Assembly: GCA_951799405.1 (NCBI GenBank)
Contig: OX637363.1
Coordinates: forward strand, 6,758,001 to 6,822,000
Source: Agapetus fuscipes
Lineage: Eukaryota; Arthropoda; Insecta; Trichoptera; Glossosomatidae
Length of the DNA: 64,000 nt
Direction of reading: 5' to 3'
Part shown: in pieces, positions 1-9,838 of the stretch
Numbering within the stretch: position 1 is the first letter of the stretch
Layout: every line of letters begins with the position of its first letter
Notes under the pieces: model-generated
The model's database searches: none
What the model saw: the letters and a program-made list of their open reading frames with translations, nothing else
Told to the model about the DNA's origin: nothing
Made by a program: the position numbers and the translations under genes

Positions 1-145
1 TCCTTTGAAATTCTTATATTTAATCCATCACAAGATTTATACCGCATGCATCTATGTTCGGACTGCTCCGGGCATAGTAAGCATGCGGCAATGCTGCCAC
101 CTTTCTAGAAACATTTCAGCTCTTTTTTGTTGTTGTTATGAAATG
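1..145 (+). repeat. Rep-E1 dispersed repeat, copy 1
   Basis: This stretch matches 38668-38948 and 45340-45483. They share the run ATCACAAGATTTATACCGCA, the segment around GCTCCGGGCATAGT and the segment CACCTTTCTAGAAACATTT. The copy continues off the left edge and diverges after about 115. There is no coding capacity, and the class is unknown. Confidence 0.65.
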
Positions 146-403
146 AGTACTTAACCTTTTTGCTTCTGAATATTCTGGCTGTATATAAACCCCCTGCACG
201 GAATACTTTTTCAAGCACATTTTTAAAATATTTATTGTTTCCTACCTCAATTGATTGACGACACTTGTGAACAAACTATGTGTACAGTCACATGTATTAG
301 TTATTCAAGAACAAAAATCATAAAGGTTTAGCATTATCTTTCTTCAACTGTAATCCAGTATAAAATATTGCGTAAATAGAATAATTATGGAAGATACAGC
401 AGC

Positions 404-917
404 TGGTCTGGTCCGTAGTCCAGTGGCAACACTTCCGACTCGTAAATGGAAGGTTGTGGTTTTTAATTCCGGTGGAGTACAAAAAATATCCTATTTATAT
501 TTTCAAATATGCTCTTCGCTGGGTTGAAAAATTCATAAAACCTTTACCAAAGACCGGTCCGGACTAAAGGTCCATCCAGCCTTACAGCAACTGGGTCTTG
601 CTTGAGTATTGGCGCTTTGTAGCAAAGACCAAGCTCGTAAACAACATGTCGGCGACACTACAACAAGTGTCATAGACCTTTAGGCTGGTTTTAGTGTCGC
701 GCTGACAACACGCTGACCGTCAGCGCTGACAGCCAAATATATGAACTTGTCGCGCTGACAGCTACGCGCCATTCTAAAACGCTTCCTACAAGTTCATACA
801 TTTTGAACGGTCAGCGCTGACGGTCAGCGCGTTGTCAGCGCGACACTAAAACCAGCCTTAGAGTCTCTACAATCTAGGGAGTCTCCTCCACAGGATTTCT
901 TAAAAAAAAAAAAAAAA
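404..917 (+). mobile_element. SINE1 (type b 3' end), split by a MITE
   Basis: A tRNA-derived SINE. The head holds GGTCCGTAGTCCAGTGG (A-box-like), a CTCGTAAA anticodon-arm-like segment and a degraded B box near 460. The shared body follows (CTTCGCTGGGTTGAAAAATT, AGACCGGTC, TTGGCGCTTTGTAGC), then the b-type 3' end (CACTACAACAAGTGTCATAG, GGGAGTCTC, GGATTTCTT) and a poly(A) tract at about 902-917. The copy lies upstream of the first visible ASPP exon, so it is probably intronic. Confidence 0.85.
683..857. mobile_element. 175-bp MITE with TTA target duplication
   Basis: The ends are inverted copies about 45 bp long, starting GGCTGGTTTTAGTGTCGCGC. The element is flanked by TTA at 680-682 and 858-860 and sits inside SINE1 at a point that is continuous in other SINE1b copies. 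A 3-bp TTA duplication fits the PIF/Harbinger group. No transposase frame is present, so it is non-autonomous. Confidence 0.85.
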
Positions 918-1134
918 CACTTGCAGACTTTTGAATTCTTTAATACAGATGTGAGGGATAAGTTCAAAGTTGGATGACGTCTATGATTGACAGCTACACT
1001 GTATGCAAGTTTACACTTGACGCCTATGCGTGTCACCCGCGTTATAGGCTTAAAAAAGCATTCTTTCCACGGAGATTGAATCCACATTTTTTGTAAATGA
1101 TGTAACTGAACACTGTGTTTGGTGTGTGGCGCAG

Positions 1135-1250
1135 GTTCCTAGTGGAGTTTGGGTGCGACGTGAACGCCCAGGACTCTGATGGCTGGACCCCGCTGCACTG
1201 CGCTGCCAGCTGCAACAACGTGGCCATGGTCAGATTCCTCGTAGAAAATG
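1135..1250 (+). CDS. ASPP: ASPP exon: ankyrin repeats
   Basis: The acceptor is GGCGCAG before 1135 and the donor is GTGAGA at 1251. The first base completes a codon begun in an upstream exon. The exon encodes [12 protein letters not shown], then [13 protein letters not shown], then [11 protein letters not shown]: the end of one ankyrin repeat and most of the next, with the TPLH turn intact. It is 116 nt long and leaves one base for the next codon. The first exon visible in the window is not the first of the gene. Confidence 0.92.
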
Positions 1251-4200
1251 GTGAGACTCAATTATAGACTTTCATAATTAATGATCATTACCATCGATAT
1301 ATCGACTGCTCCGAGGAAGAGGGAAGTAACTCCGAAATTGAGGTTTTTGACTTATTTCCATTTCTGAAGGTAACAAATCATTATCTTCATTCCAAGATGA
1401 CAGCCGTGTCTCTATCTCTATTAAATTGGTTAATAAATTAATGTAAAAAATAGCTTAGGCATTGTTCTCCATGGAATAAATAACATTCAATTGGCTTTCC
1501 TGCAAAACTATCTTTTTTGACTTAGTGCTGTCTTCCTTGGAGCAGTCGATATAAGAACTAGATGGACTAAGAAAGCAATCCTATGAGAATTAGGAATGCA
1601 TTAACCCACTCACCATACAAAAATCCAAATTCAGTCTATCGGTAACCCTCCAACTGTCAACAGGTGTGTAATTGGAAAAAAATCCATATAAATGCCAAAC
1701 TGGATATTTTATAAACGTCAAGAAAAAAAAAAAAAATGTCTAGTTCTTATATATCGATGATTTGACAATGATGATGTTGGTGCTGTGGGTATCTTACGTT
1801 GACTTGTATGTTCCAGGAGCCTGTATATTTGCCACTACGCTGTCAGACCATGAGACCGCGGCACAGAAGTGTGAAGAGGACGAGGAAGGCTTTGATGGAT
1901 GCTCGGAGTACCTCTACAGTAAGTACATTGTACAATTCACAGCATCCTAAGCATTTCCAAAAATAACACTTGAACTTGAAGAACTTGAAAGAAGAGTAAT
2001 GAAGGGCAGGTGTGTACTGGGTGCCACAGCTTGTATCGCCAAAAATCAAAACATATCTAAAAATGCTCGATTGGCGGTACGCAGTGGCATACTTTTACCC
2101 ACCTTGATGTATGGAAGCGAGGCATGGACGGTGAATGAAAGTGAAATTAGTAAAGTCCATACTGTTGAAATGGACTTTCTAAGAAGTATGATTGGGAAAA
2201 AACGGAGTGACAGGGTGAGGAATGATTTTGTAAGAAAAGAATGTGGTGCAAAAGAAAGTGTGAAAGTGAAGATTAAAAGAAGTTTGTTAAGATGGTTTGG
2301 GCATATGGAGAGAATGAATGAGGAAAGACTGACGAAGAAAGTATATGTTGGTAGAATAGATGGATGTCGTGGTAGAGGAAGACCGAGAAAGGTATGGATG
2401 GACCAAATATCCGAAATTGCGAATGAATGGAATATCCAGAGTCATAATAAAAGAAGAGCTTGTATGAAGAAGGTTATGACTCTGGAGGAAATGAAAGAAG
2501 TATGCAAGGATAGAAAGAAATGGCGGTTGATCTGTGATGTTGGCGGCTAGGGTTTGTTAAAGTGAAATTGGTTTTAAGATTTAGTTTTTATGTCCATGTA
2601 TATATTGTTATTTTTATTCTTTGTTTTAAAAAAATGTAATTTGTCATGTATGTTCCTTGACTCATAGGTTGTTATGCGGCTGACCACCCATAATATAAAA
2701 ATTGGTTCACTTTGCCAATGTCACCCCTGTTTCAGGGAAGGACGGCAAGAGTTGCAAGGCTTATGTTCATTTGAGATTGGGTTTTTATATTGTAGGTCCA
2801 CATGCGGCATGTGTTAGCGCGAAATTATACATATCTGCTTGTGGGAATGCATTAAGTATAAATCTTAAATGATATATATCTTTGCAGCTTAGATTAGATT
2901 AGATTATTAGACACTAACTGTTCAAAGTGCACTGGAATCAGAGGAAGAATAAAAAAAGTTGTCTTAGCTTTAACGGGAATAGCTTTTGACTAGTGTTGCA
3001 ATGAATATTCGGTAACTATTTGGTATTCGGCTACTTTTTCACCATTCAGCCAAATACCGAATAGTAACGTTTTGGTCGAATACTTGACGTACCAAATACC
3101 AATTTAAAAAAAAAGGAATAAGAATTCCGATGCTCTCTCCATTACCATTGTGTGGTGAAATTTGAGTTGAATATTTGAAAACAGAATTTTGTGAATAAAT
3201 CTTACGTTTGTAGGCTGTAAGAACAAGTAACACTGCCTCTTTTTTTTGGGAACCATGTCACCTGTCCCCATGGAGTTGTTTAGTTTGTGAATTTTTAAAT
3301 TTAGTTTTATTTCATTGAATGTGTTTAGTTTCATACTAATTAATAAAAACATTCCAAATATGAAATTAATTTTAAAAAGTTGCTGTTTCATTACTTACCT
3401 GTGCAAATGATATTAAAGTGCCCACGCGCACCTATACACGTATGAAACAACCATCTAGGAGTAGTCCATGATTGTATCAGCGCATTGGAATGTCGTTCTG
3501 GTGAAAGAGTGATCTAGTGCACGCGAGAAAGACTCCTATGGTACCCTATATAAGAGACCAAAATGGTACGGAGAGTAGGGTCGCAGAGAGCAATTTGCTG
3601 TGAAAAACCAATAAAGATTGTCAAGTTGTGAAATAAATGGTGAAAAATAAATTATTGAATTTAATTAAAAAGTGAACCCAGCAGAAAATGTACCAGTATG
3701 AAATGAAAGCCTAGTAATACTTAGTGTGCCATGATACATGTTTGTTTTGTTCTGTGTTGCAGGCGTCCAGGAGAAGCTGGGCATCATGAACGGCGGCTGC
3801 GTGTACGCGGTGTTTGCCTACACGGCGCAGGAGCCCGACGAGCTGAGCTTCCCGCTGGGGGCGCGCCTGGGCGTGCTGAGGAAGGGGGACGAGGCGGAGA
3901 GGGAGTGGTGGTGGGCCCGGCACGCGCAGGAGGGCTACGTGCCGCGCAACCTGCTCGGGGTAACACACACACACACACTACTGCCTCACCTCCAAAACTA
4001 TTGCTGACAGTGAATGAATGAATGGAATATTCAGAGCAGGGATGTTATGGATATCCTTATCCGTATCCAGAACTATTGAATATCCGAAATAAAAAAAATA
4101 TCTGTACCTGTAACCTTAAACAAAATAAAAGTTTCGAATAATGGTGGAATCTAAATGAAACATGTTTTGACAAGTTTTCGTTTTCGCCCGTGGACTTTCA

Positions 4201-5873
4201 ACAAAAAGTAAAAACTAAAAACCATAGGAACTAAAACAAGTGTTACGCAGTGTAAAAAATGCAGTTCTTTTTATTATTCTTTTGCAATTGCTTAAAAATC
4301 TGATATCCGTAGCCGAAATTAGCGGATATCTGAAGTAATTCAATATCCATATCCATATCCGTAACCGAAATAATGTAATTGCAATATCTTTATCCATATC
4401 CATGTCAAAAACTTCATATCCATAACATGCCTAATCCAGGGTCATAATAAAAGGAGAGCTTGTATGAAGAAGGCTGTGACTCTGGATGAAATGAAAGAAG
4501 TGTGTAAGAACAGAAAGAAATGACGATTGATCTGTAATGTTGGTGGCTAGCACTAAGGTTTCTTAAGTTAGTATTTTGTATTCTGTACTTGTTTTGATGT
4601 TTTAAAAAATGCAACTTGCTGTATATGCTCCTTGACTTAAAGGTTGGTATGCGGCTGTAGAAAATGTTTCACTTTGCCAATGTCACCCCTGTTTCAGGGA
4701 AGGTCACCAAGAGTAGCAGGGTGTATGTTCATTTGAGATTTGGGTTTTTATATTGTAGGTTCACATGCCGCATGTGCAAACGCGAACTTATACAGGTTTG
4801 CTTGTGAAAATGCTTATAAAGTGAATCCCCAATGTAACATATCTTTGCAACTTAGATTGATGATTAGATTAGACAAACTGATATCTGATAATACAAAAGT
4901 TATGAAATGTTTTAGTACAGCCAACTGAATTTCTTTGATATATTGATACCTTAAAGGTAAAACTGAATATGTGACATATTAAGCTAACGTGGATTTCTCA
5001 GATAGATGCACTGTTTTTCTAGAAAACACTAGAAAAGTGTAAGAATCCTGTAGTTTAGAAGTTTGTAATGAGCACTTCTCTATAATAATAAGTTCACTTC
5101 CTATGAGAAGTTGCACCCAATAGAATTTTTTATCCACAATATCTCAAATCAGTGAATCAGCACTAATTCAGTTTTACCTTTAAGGTGGCGATATTATGAT
5201 TACTGAGCTCTCTGTATGTCTTTGCAAATAGTGAACAGCGTATGGGAGTAGTGTTGAAAGCCACAATGGAAATAAATTAACGCCACTTGGCCAGACTAAA
5301 AATAGGACTCAGTGTCAGCTTGAATACAACATTGAGTAGGTAGTTAGAAAAGACACTGAAGTGCTACGTACTGAATTTATCATAACTTTTTAAAAAATAA
5401 AAATTCCCTGATTTTTGGGAATCTATTCTAATCTAATCTAAGTTGCAAAGTTATATAACATTGGGGATTCACATTACATGCATTCTCACAAGCAGACACA
5501 TACAAGTTTGCGCTTGCACTTCCGCTTGTGAACCTACAATATAAAAACCTAAATCTCAAATGGACATACACCCTGCAACTCTTGCCGTCCTTCCCTGAAA
5601 CAGGGGTGACATTGGCAAAGTGAGCCATTTTCTACAGTAAGGGTGATCAGCCGCATATCAATCTATAAGTCAAGGAACATTGTCAATTTTATTTTCCATA
5701 AGAGATGTCATACAGCCATTTTCTCCTTCCTCTGTTGCTTATTCTCCCTGAAATAATAAAACAGTTGTGAATTTTTCATCTTCACTGATGTATTGTATGA
5801 GCAAGGAAATAATTGTTCATGTATTTGTTTCCAGCTATATCCCCGAGTGACGCCGCCCAAACAAGAGCAATAG
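1135..5873 (+). CDS. ASPP: ASPP (p53-binding/PP1-regulatory protein), last four exons
   Basis: This is the 3' part of an ASPP-family gene, spliced as 1135-1250, 1817-1918, 3763-3959 and 5835-5873. The joined frame reads through ankyrin repeat sequence ([17 protein letters not shown]), the SDxxTAAxKCEExEEG linker typical of ASPP2, an SH3 domain with the EWWWAR and [10 protein letters not shown] motifs, and a short tail [12 protein letters not shown] ending in TAG. Exon phases agree at every junction (phase 1, 1, 0). Family knowledge: the ankyrin-SH3 end of ASPP proteins binds p53-family proteins, PP1 and, in insects, Csk-pathway partners, in the cytoplasm and at junctions. Upstream exons lie outside the window. 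The introns carry LINE, LTR and MITE insertions. The exons are much more GC-rich than the surrounding DNA. Family assignment is firm; vertebrates have three paralogues, whereas insects usually have one. Confidence 0.93.
1251..1816 (+). other. ASPP intron, no element recognised
   Basis: The intron runs from donor GTGAGA to acceptor TATGTTCCAG. It is AT-rich with one poly(A) run near 1725-1735. I saw no repeat shared with the rest of the window. Confidence 0.8.
1817..1918 (+). CDS. ASPP: ASPP exon: last ankyrin segment
   Basis: The acceptor is TATGTTCCAG and the donor is GTAAGT at 1919. The exon encodes [20 protein letters not shown] followed by [13 protein letters not shown], which matches the end of the ankyrin array and the linker to SH3 in ASPP2. 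It is 102 nt long with phase 1 at both ends, so it keeps the frame between its neighbours. Confidence 0.92.
1973..2905 (+). mobile_element. LINE-A (RTE-like) 3' fragment in ASPP intron
   Basis: A 5'-truncated LINE-A copy. An open frame at 1999-2550 gives 183 residues of the C-terminal region downstream of RT, with [21 protein letters not shown] and [12 protein letters not shown]. It closely matches the C-terminus of the copy at 30373-33240. A 3' UTR and the Rep-C tail (2653-2905) follow, ending in repeated ATTAG units. It carries no RT catalytic part and is dead, but its frame is still open, which suggests a young insertion. Confidence 0.9.
3010..3100. repeat. Imperfect hairpin of TATTCGG/CCGAATA motifs
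   Basis: TATTCGG and its complement recur several times. The stretch near 3018-3037 is an imperfect inverted copy of the stretch near 3053-3075. It lies in the ASPP intron and its class is unknown. Confidence 0.5.
3101..3399 (+). other. ASPP intron, no element recognised
   Basis: AT-rich intron DNA between the hairpin region and the LTR fragment. I found no coding exon and no repeat. Confidence 0.6.
3400..3695 (+). mobile_element. LTR-E fragment just upstream of ASPP SH3 exon
   Basis: It matches the solo LTR at 26559-26982 over ATCTAGG, GTAGTCCATGATTGTAT, CGTTCTGGTGAAAGA, GGTACCCTATATAA, ATGGTACGGAG and a final CCAATAA/AATAAA region. The TATA-like CCTATATAAG at about 3545 and the AATAAA signals are intact. 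The left part is deleted or diverged, and no clean target duplication was seen. It ends about 67 bp before the SH3 exon. Confidence 0.7.
3763..3959 (+). CDS. ASPP: ASPP exon: SH3 domain
   Basis: The acceptor is TGTGTTGCAG and the donor is GTAACA at 3960. The exon encodes [11 protein letters not shown], then [20 protein letters not shown] (the ALYDY-like start and acidic RT-loop of SH3), then EREWWWAR and [10 protein letters not shown] (the n-Src/WW and PxxY-side motifs). All conserved SH3 ligand-pocket positions I can judge are present. It is 197 nt long and ends in phase 0. GC content is far above the neighbouring introns. A short (AC)n run follows the donor. Confidence 0.95.
4012..4880 (+). 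mobile_element. LINE-A 3' fragment, split by a hAT-like MITE
   Basis: The LINE part before the insertion (GAATGAATGGAATATTCAGAG) and after it (GTCATAATAAAAGGAGAGC) are adjacent in other LINE-A copies such as 2423-2465. The C-terminal coding remnant runs to about 4550 with an in-frame stop (AAATGA). The Rep-C tail then runs to about 4880. It lies in the ASPP intron before the last exon. Confidence 0.85.
4037..4433. mobile_element. 397-bp hAT-like MITE with GGATAT-rich arms
   Basis: Ends CAGGGATGTTATGGATAT and, inverted, TAGGCATGTTATGGATAT. Flanking octamers ATTCAGAG and ATCCAGGG differ at two positions and look like a decayed 8-bp target duplication, as made by hAT elements. The interior has many TATCCATATCC-type repeats. 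It has no transposase. Confidence 0.75.
4881..5423 (+). other. ASPP intron, no element recognised
   Basis: AT-rich intron sequence. A phrase near 4950-4970 (CTTAAAGGTAAAACTGAAT) recurs inverted near 5169-5187, so the stretch may be a decayed foldback element. Confidence 0.45.
5424..5690 (-). mobile_element. Rep-C copy (LINE-A 3' end)
   Basis: Read on the - strand it starts TTCCTTGACTTATAG, passes CAATGTCACCCCTGTTTCAG and ends in TTAGATTAGATTAG. It is the ATTAG-tailed subtype and lies about 145 bp before the last ASPP exon. Confidence 0.88.
5835..5873 (+). CDS. ASPP: ASPP terminal coding exon
   Basis: Acceptor TTTGTTTCCAG, then [12 protein letters not shown] and TAG. The LYPR motif directly after NLLG is the signature of the ASPP C-terminus; vertebrate ASPP proteins have LYPRIKPRQ here. 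The exon is only 39 coding bases, and its position is fixed by phase and by this motif. Confidence 0.9.
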   Translation, partial: LYPRVTPPKQEQ

Positions 5874-7010
5874 AAGACGAAGAAGTAGGAAAGGCTCCTG
5901 CGCTTCTTCTTCCTCTTCCCATTCCTCCGCACTCCTGACGGAAGACCGAGGAAACGAAAAGACCAAGAGAGGGGCGCACGGAGCACCAACCCCTCCAAAC
6001 AGATTATTAACCCTGTCAGTACGGGTGGCGTGCACTCAGTGCGGTTAACGTCTGTGCAAGTCATCAAAGTAACTCTGCTGTTTGTCATTTTCAAAAGAAT
6101 GTTCCGTCTGTCAATAATGCGAGTAAATCAATTATTGTATAAATAATAAATCAAATGATTTTCTGTAGTGTTGACCGCAGGCATATTTTATATGAATCAA
6201 ATAAAATCTAAGGCGACAATCTATCAGGCGCATTTACATTTTAAATTGACTGAAGTGCTAACGATGGCTCCGATCGAACTTAAATGTTGAATTTTAAATC
6301 GGAATATCAAGCTTAAAGTGTTTTTTTTGACCACATATTGCCTACCTATTAGGCGCATGTGCCTGTATGGGATGCACGCCCCTGCAATCTATGTAGATTT
6401 TTTCAAATATTAGACAAATGAGTCCTATAAATAAACGGCGCATGAGATAATGTTATGGAACTACAGAAAATATTTTTCTCATCTTTTGTATGTTTTTATC
6501 TTGTTTTTGAAGAAAATCCTAGAGCCTTTGATTTTATATGACTCAAATATATATGGGTAACAAAGAAAGTGATTTTCTTATCACTTCCATTTATTTATCT
6601 TAGTATTGAAAAAATCCTGGAATATATCATCTTGGATTTTATGCAGCTCATTTGGTGAGAAAATCCCGTACTGAAAGGGTTAAACTATTATTGTTGTATT
6701 TTATTTTTATATATTTATGCGTCTGTAAATGGTATAAAAAGTAAAATAGAACTGTATAAAGGGAACGGAGATGAGATTTGTAAAGTTTAAAAGTTAAAGG
6801 TTATTATTTATGAATTGTTTGGATCACGTTTGTAAGCTAAGTAAGCGCATGTGTGTGTACATATTGTATCTGCACTCGGAACAAACTACTGTTACTTTTC
6901 ATTTGTAAATGTAATTTTATTCTTCTTGTAAGCTATTTTGCTATTTAAACGACAATGGATAGAATATATTCTTAAAAATTGACAATACCAATAAATAAAC
7001 AATTTTATTA
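5874..7010 (+). other. ASPP: Probable ASPP 3' UTR
   Basis: About 1.1 kb after the stop with no repeat recognised, unlike the DNA on either side. It starts with a GAAGAAG/CTTCTTC purine-pyrimidine stretch and becomes AT-rich. It ends near AATAAATAAAC followed by an A-run. Assignment as UTR is inference from position and poly(A) signals. Confidence 0.55.
6990..6999 (+). terminator. ASPP: Candidate poly(A) signal of ASPP
   Basis: Overlapping AATAAATAAA, followed 10-15 bases later by an A-run. Earlier AATAAA-like hexamers (about 6145) are possible alternatives. Confidence 0.45.
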
Positions 7011-7149
7011 AAAAAAAAACTTGCTTCATTTTATTGAAATTTTATTTTCAGGTTAACAGTATATTTTAAATGTACTCAATGTTATATACATCGGGCTTTT
7101 AAACCTTTGTTAGAAAGAGATGAAAATTGTACAGTGTGCCCAAAGTGTA

Positions 7150-7262
7150 TATAATATCTATAATCTAAGTTGCAGAGATATATTAACATTTAAAACTCTC
7201 AAATGCATGCCCACAAACAAACACGTGTAGTTCGCGCTTACAAATGCTGAATGTTTACTTAC
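7150..7262 (-). mobile_element. Rep-C partial copy
   Basis: ATTATAG-tailed subtype: TCTATAATCTAAGTTGCAG, then AACACGTGTAGTTCGCGC and ACAAATGCTGAATGT. It is 5'-truncated and abuts the SINE dimer. Confidence 0.85.
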
Positions 7263-7522
7263 AAATAAACTGAGCTACCGACCGGACTTTTTATGAGCTT
7301 GGTCATTGCTACAAAGCGCAAATTCTCAAGCAAGACCCAGTTGGTGTACAAGGCTAGACAAACCTTTGGTGACCGGTCATTGGTAAAGGTTTATGAATTT
7401 TTCAACCCAGCGAAGAGCAAATTTGTAAATATAAATGGTATATTTGTTGGGCTCCGCCGGGATTCGAATCCACAACCTTCCATTCAGAGTCCGAAGTGTT
7501 ACCACTGGACTACGGACCGGTC
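7263..7522 (-). mobile_element. SINE1-SINE2 dimer remnant
   Basis: On the - strand there is a complete SINE1 head (GACCGGTCCGTAGTCCAGTG, then GGGTTCGAATCC-like) and body. Then ACCAAGCTCATAAAAAGTCC joins directly to the start of SINE2 (GGTCGGTAGCTCAGTT), where the copy stops. The same junction occurs at about 22870-22890 and 60110-60140. Confidence 0.8.
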
Positions 7523-7799
7523 AATGAGTAAGTAAAGAAACTAAACATTCTGTGTAGGACACATTTTCTGTCAATTGTAATACATTTAAAAATAAAGATT
7601 GCAGCACTAGCAGAGGAAAAGGAGGTTAATCAACGTAATTTGTCAGTTCACACACCTTGAAGTTGTATTAACTCTTTGTTCCAAATCTATGGTACGTTTT
7701 CAAGGGTCAAATTACATTAAATATATTGAAAAAATTGTTCATAAGACTGAAATTTGACTGTAAATCGAAATAAAAGATAAACATGGAGTGAACCATTTT

Positions 7800-8041
7800 T
7801 TACAGTATGACTGACCACCCATACTGTCAAAAATGGTTCACTTTGCCAATGTCACCCCTGTGTCAGGGAAGGTCGGCAAAAGTTGTAGGGCTTATGTTCA
7901 TTTGCGGTTTGGATTTTATTTGTAAGTACATAGGTACACATTCAGCATTTGTAAGCCTAAGCGCGAACTACACGTGTTTGTGGGCATGCATTTGAGAGCC
8001 TTAAATGTTAATATATCTCTGCAACTTAGATTATAGATTAT
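7800..8041 (+). mobile_element. Rep-C copy
   Basis: GACTGACCACCCATACTGT, then CCAATGTCACCCCTGTGTCAG, ending CTTAGATTATAGATTATAG. It is the ATTATAG-tailed subtype, slightly 5'-truncated. Confidence 0.88.
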
Positions 8042-8470
8042 AGTGTCAGTTTCTTCTCATAGTAATGTTTGTGCCATGGAACCTAAGTAGGCGGTGTAGG
8101 AATGAGAGTTTTTTATTGTCGCAGCAGTGTTGTCGATGTTCAATGCTCTGTGTAGTTGGCTGCAGTGGTTGTGAAGGGATAAATTTGCTCCCTCAGGTTG
8201 TCTTCGGTTGCTGGAGTTTTTCTGTCTGCATCTCACCCGCGTTGCTGGATCGTTCACTCAAAGCAGAAGAAGAATAGGCTGCCTAGCGTGGTGGCAGGCG
8301 TCTCTGCTTGAATGCGTTGTCCCCAGAGATATTTGTTGCTTTGTTTTTTCAATAGCAATGTCCTATAAAGTTTTAGTTAATGCAGTCTGCAACTCACTGA
8401 AAGAATATTTGAAAATGTAAACATTGCATGGCATTCATATAAATAAAATTAAATCATAAACAATATTTTA
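8042..8470. other. Unassigned intergenic DNA
   Basis: Moderately GC-rich to about 8300, then AT-rich. Short open frames overlap here on both strands, but none resembles a known protein. I saw no copy elsewhere in the window. Confidence 0.5.
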
Positions 8471-8477
8471 AACTTAT

Positions 8478-8735
8478 TGAAATTACAAAGATATGTAACA
8501 TTGGGGATACACATTACATGTATTCTCACAAGCAGACACGTGCCTACAAGTTCGCGCTTGCGCATGCCGCATGTGAACCTACAACATAAAAACCAAATCT
8601 CAAATGGACATACACCCTACAACTCCTGCCGACCTTCTCTGAAACAGGGGTGACGTTGGAAAACTGAACCATTTTCTACAGCATGGGTAGTCAGCTGCAT
8701 ACCAACCTATAAGTCAAGGAACATTTTAAAATTGA
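8478..8735 (-). mobile_element. Rep-C copy
   Basis: On the - strand, TTCCTTGACTTATAGGTTGG to ACAATATCTTTGTAAT. It lacks the usual terminal ATTAG units but keeps the GGTGACGTTGG and AACATAAAAACC landmarks. Confidence 0.85.
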
Positions 8736-8756
8736 GATAATATGATGATGACACAG

Positions 8757-9024
8757 AAGAGTTGATTCCAGGCTACACATATTGTGCAAAATTTTGCCGC
8801 ATTCACCCCAAATAGGTCGCATGTGGCGAGTGAACCTATTTATTTTTACAGGTAACGGGGCCGGCCTTACACTAACCACTTCAGTTGAAGTGGGGGTTTC
8901 TCAGCTCCCGAGGGGGCCGGTACTCATTTCTTGTGAAGGCTGAATAAGCCTTGTCGGTATTTTTATTTTTGGGTTTGAAATAAACACCGAAAAGGGAAAT
9001 CATTTCTGACACCCACAGACAAAC
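8757..9024 (-). mobile_element. SINE2 copy without tRNA head
   Basis: On the - strand: CAGAAATGATTTCCC, AAGGCTTATTCAGCCTTCAC, GAAGTGGTTAGTGTAAGGCC, CCCGTTACCTGTAAAAATAA, GCGACCTATTTGGGG. The A/B-box region is missing. Confidence 0.82.
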
Positions 9025-9504
9025 AATGTGATCAATTTGTTGCCAGGAATCTGACAGCAGTTAGTAAGACTTCAACAGATCGCAGAGTGAGCTTCCTCTC
9101 GCTTAGTCTTCTTGAAATGACCAGCTCCTGCAGGTACTCCGGAGCATCTTCATGTGGTGCCTCGTGTACAATGACAATCTGTTTGTATTTGAGTCTTTGA
9201 GGGATTCAGCCGGTAAAGTTTCTGCAGGAGCAGTGTGCTGTTTAATGGTAAGTAGAGTACCTTTACAAGTAGAGGACTTACTTAAACATATTCAGGTACT
9301 TAAATTAAAAAAAAAGGAAATATCATTTGAAGTTTCACTCTCAATCACAACGGTCATCCATTAAAATTATGCCTCACTGCTTTTATGAAAAATTAATTAT
9401 AATATTGTGATAATGATTTTAAAATGAGAATTAATATTTTATTTTTACATTATAAGGGGATACAAGAATTAAAATGTACACCACACACTATCGAACATGA
9501 TGCT
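9025..9504. other. Unassigned intergenic DNA
   Basis: No exon or shared repeat recognised. The 9130-9280 part is the least AT-rich. Its 70-residue open frame (9152-9364) has no recognisable motif. Confidence 0.45.
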
Positions 9505-9735
9505 GAACATGAGGCTGACCACCCATACTGCATAAAATGGTTCACTTGGCCAATGCCACCCCTGTTTCAGGGAAGGTCGGCAAAAGTTGCAGGGTGCATG
9601 TTCATTTGAAGTTTGGATTTTTATTTGTAAGTACACATTCAGCATTTGTAAGCGCGAACTAACATGTGTCTGTTTAGTGGGCATGCATTTGATATGAGTT
9701 TTGAATGTTAATATATTATCTTTGCAACTTAGATT
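9505..9735 (+). mobile_element. Rep-C copy
   Basis: From GAGGCTGACCACCCATACTG to ATCTTTGCAACTTAGATT, with the internal GTAAGTACACATTCAGCATT that marks the ATTATAG-tailed subtype. Confidence 0.88.
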
Positions 9736-9779
9736 TAATTTTTTTTCGATGCAAGAATAGGAAGAAATGTAGACAAATC

Positions 9780-9838
9780 TGCAGAGGCTCTGGCCACCCC
9801 TAGCGGAATGGCGACAGGGTTACAGCTACAGATACAGT
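9780..9838 (+). mobile_element. LINE-B 3' tip
   Basis: GGCCACCCCTAGCGGAATGG followed by a GATACAG-type tail. The same end is seen at 18870, 24915, 39220 and 51890. Confidence 0.75.

Noticed and set aside
404..480. Possible tRNA genes at SINE1 and SINE2 heads
   Set aside because: A and B boxes are present, but acceptor and anticodon stems do not pair well and the same heads recur with SINE bodies. They are tRNA-derived, not tRNA genes.
2880..2907. Telomere-like TTAGA/ATTAG repeats at many sites
   Set aside because: They are always the 3' tails of Rep-C or LINE-A. Insect telomere repeat is TTAGG, and no array is present.
5708..6094. 128-codon - strand frame overlapping the last ASPP exon
   Set aside because: It is antisense to the ASPP end and UTR, with no motif. 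The + strand ASPP reading is supported by family conservation and splice phase.
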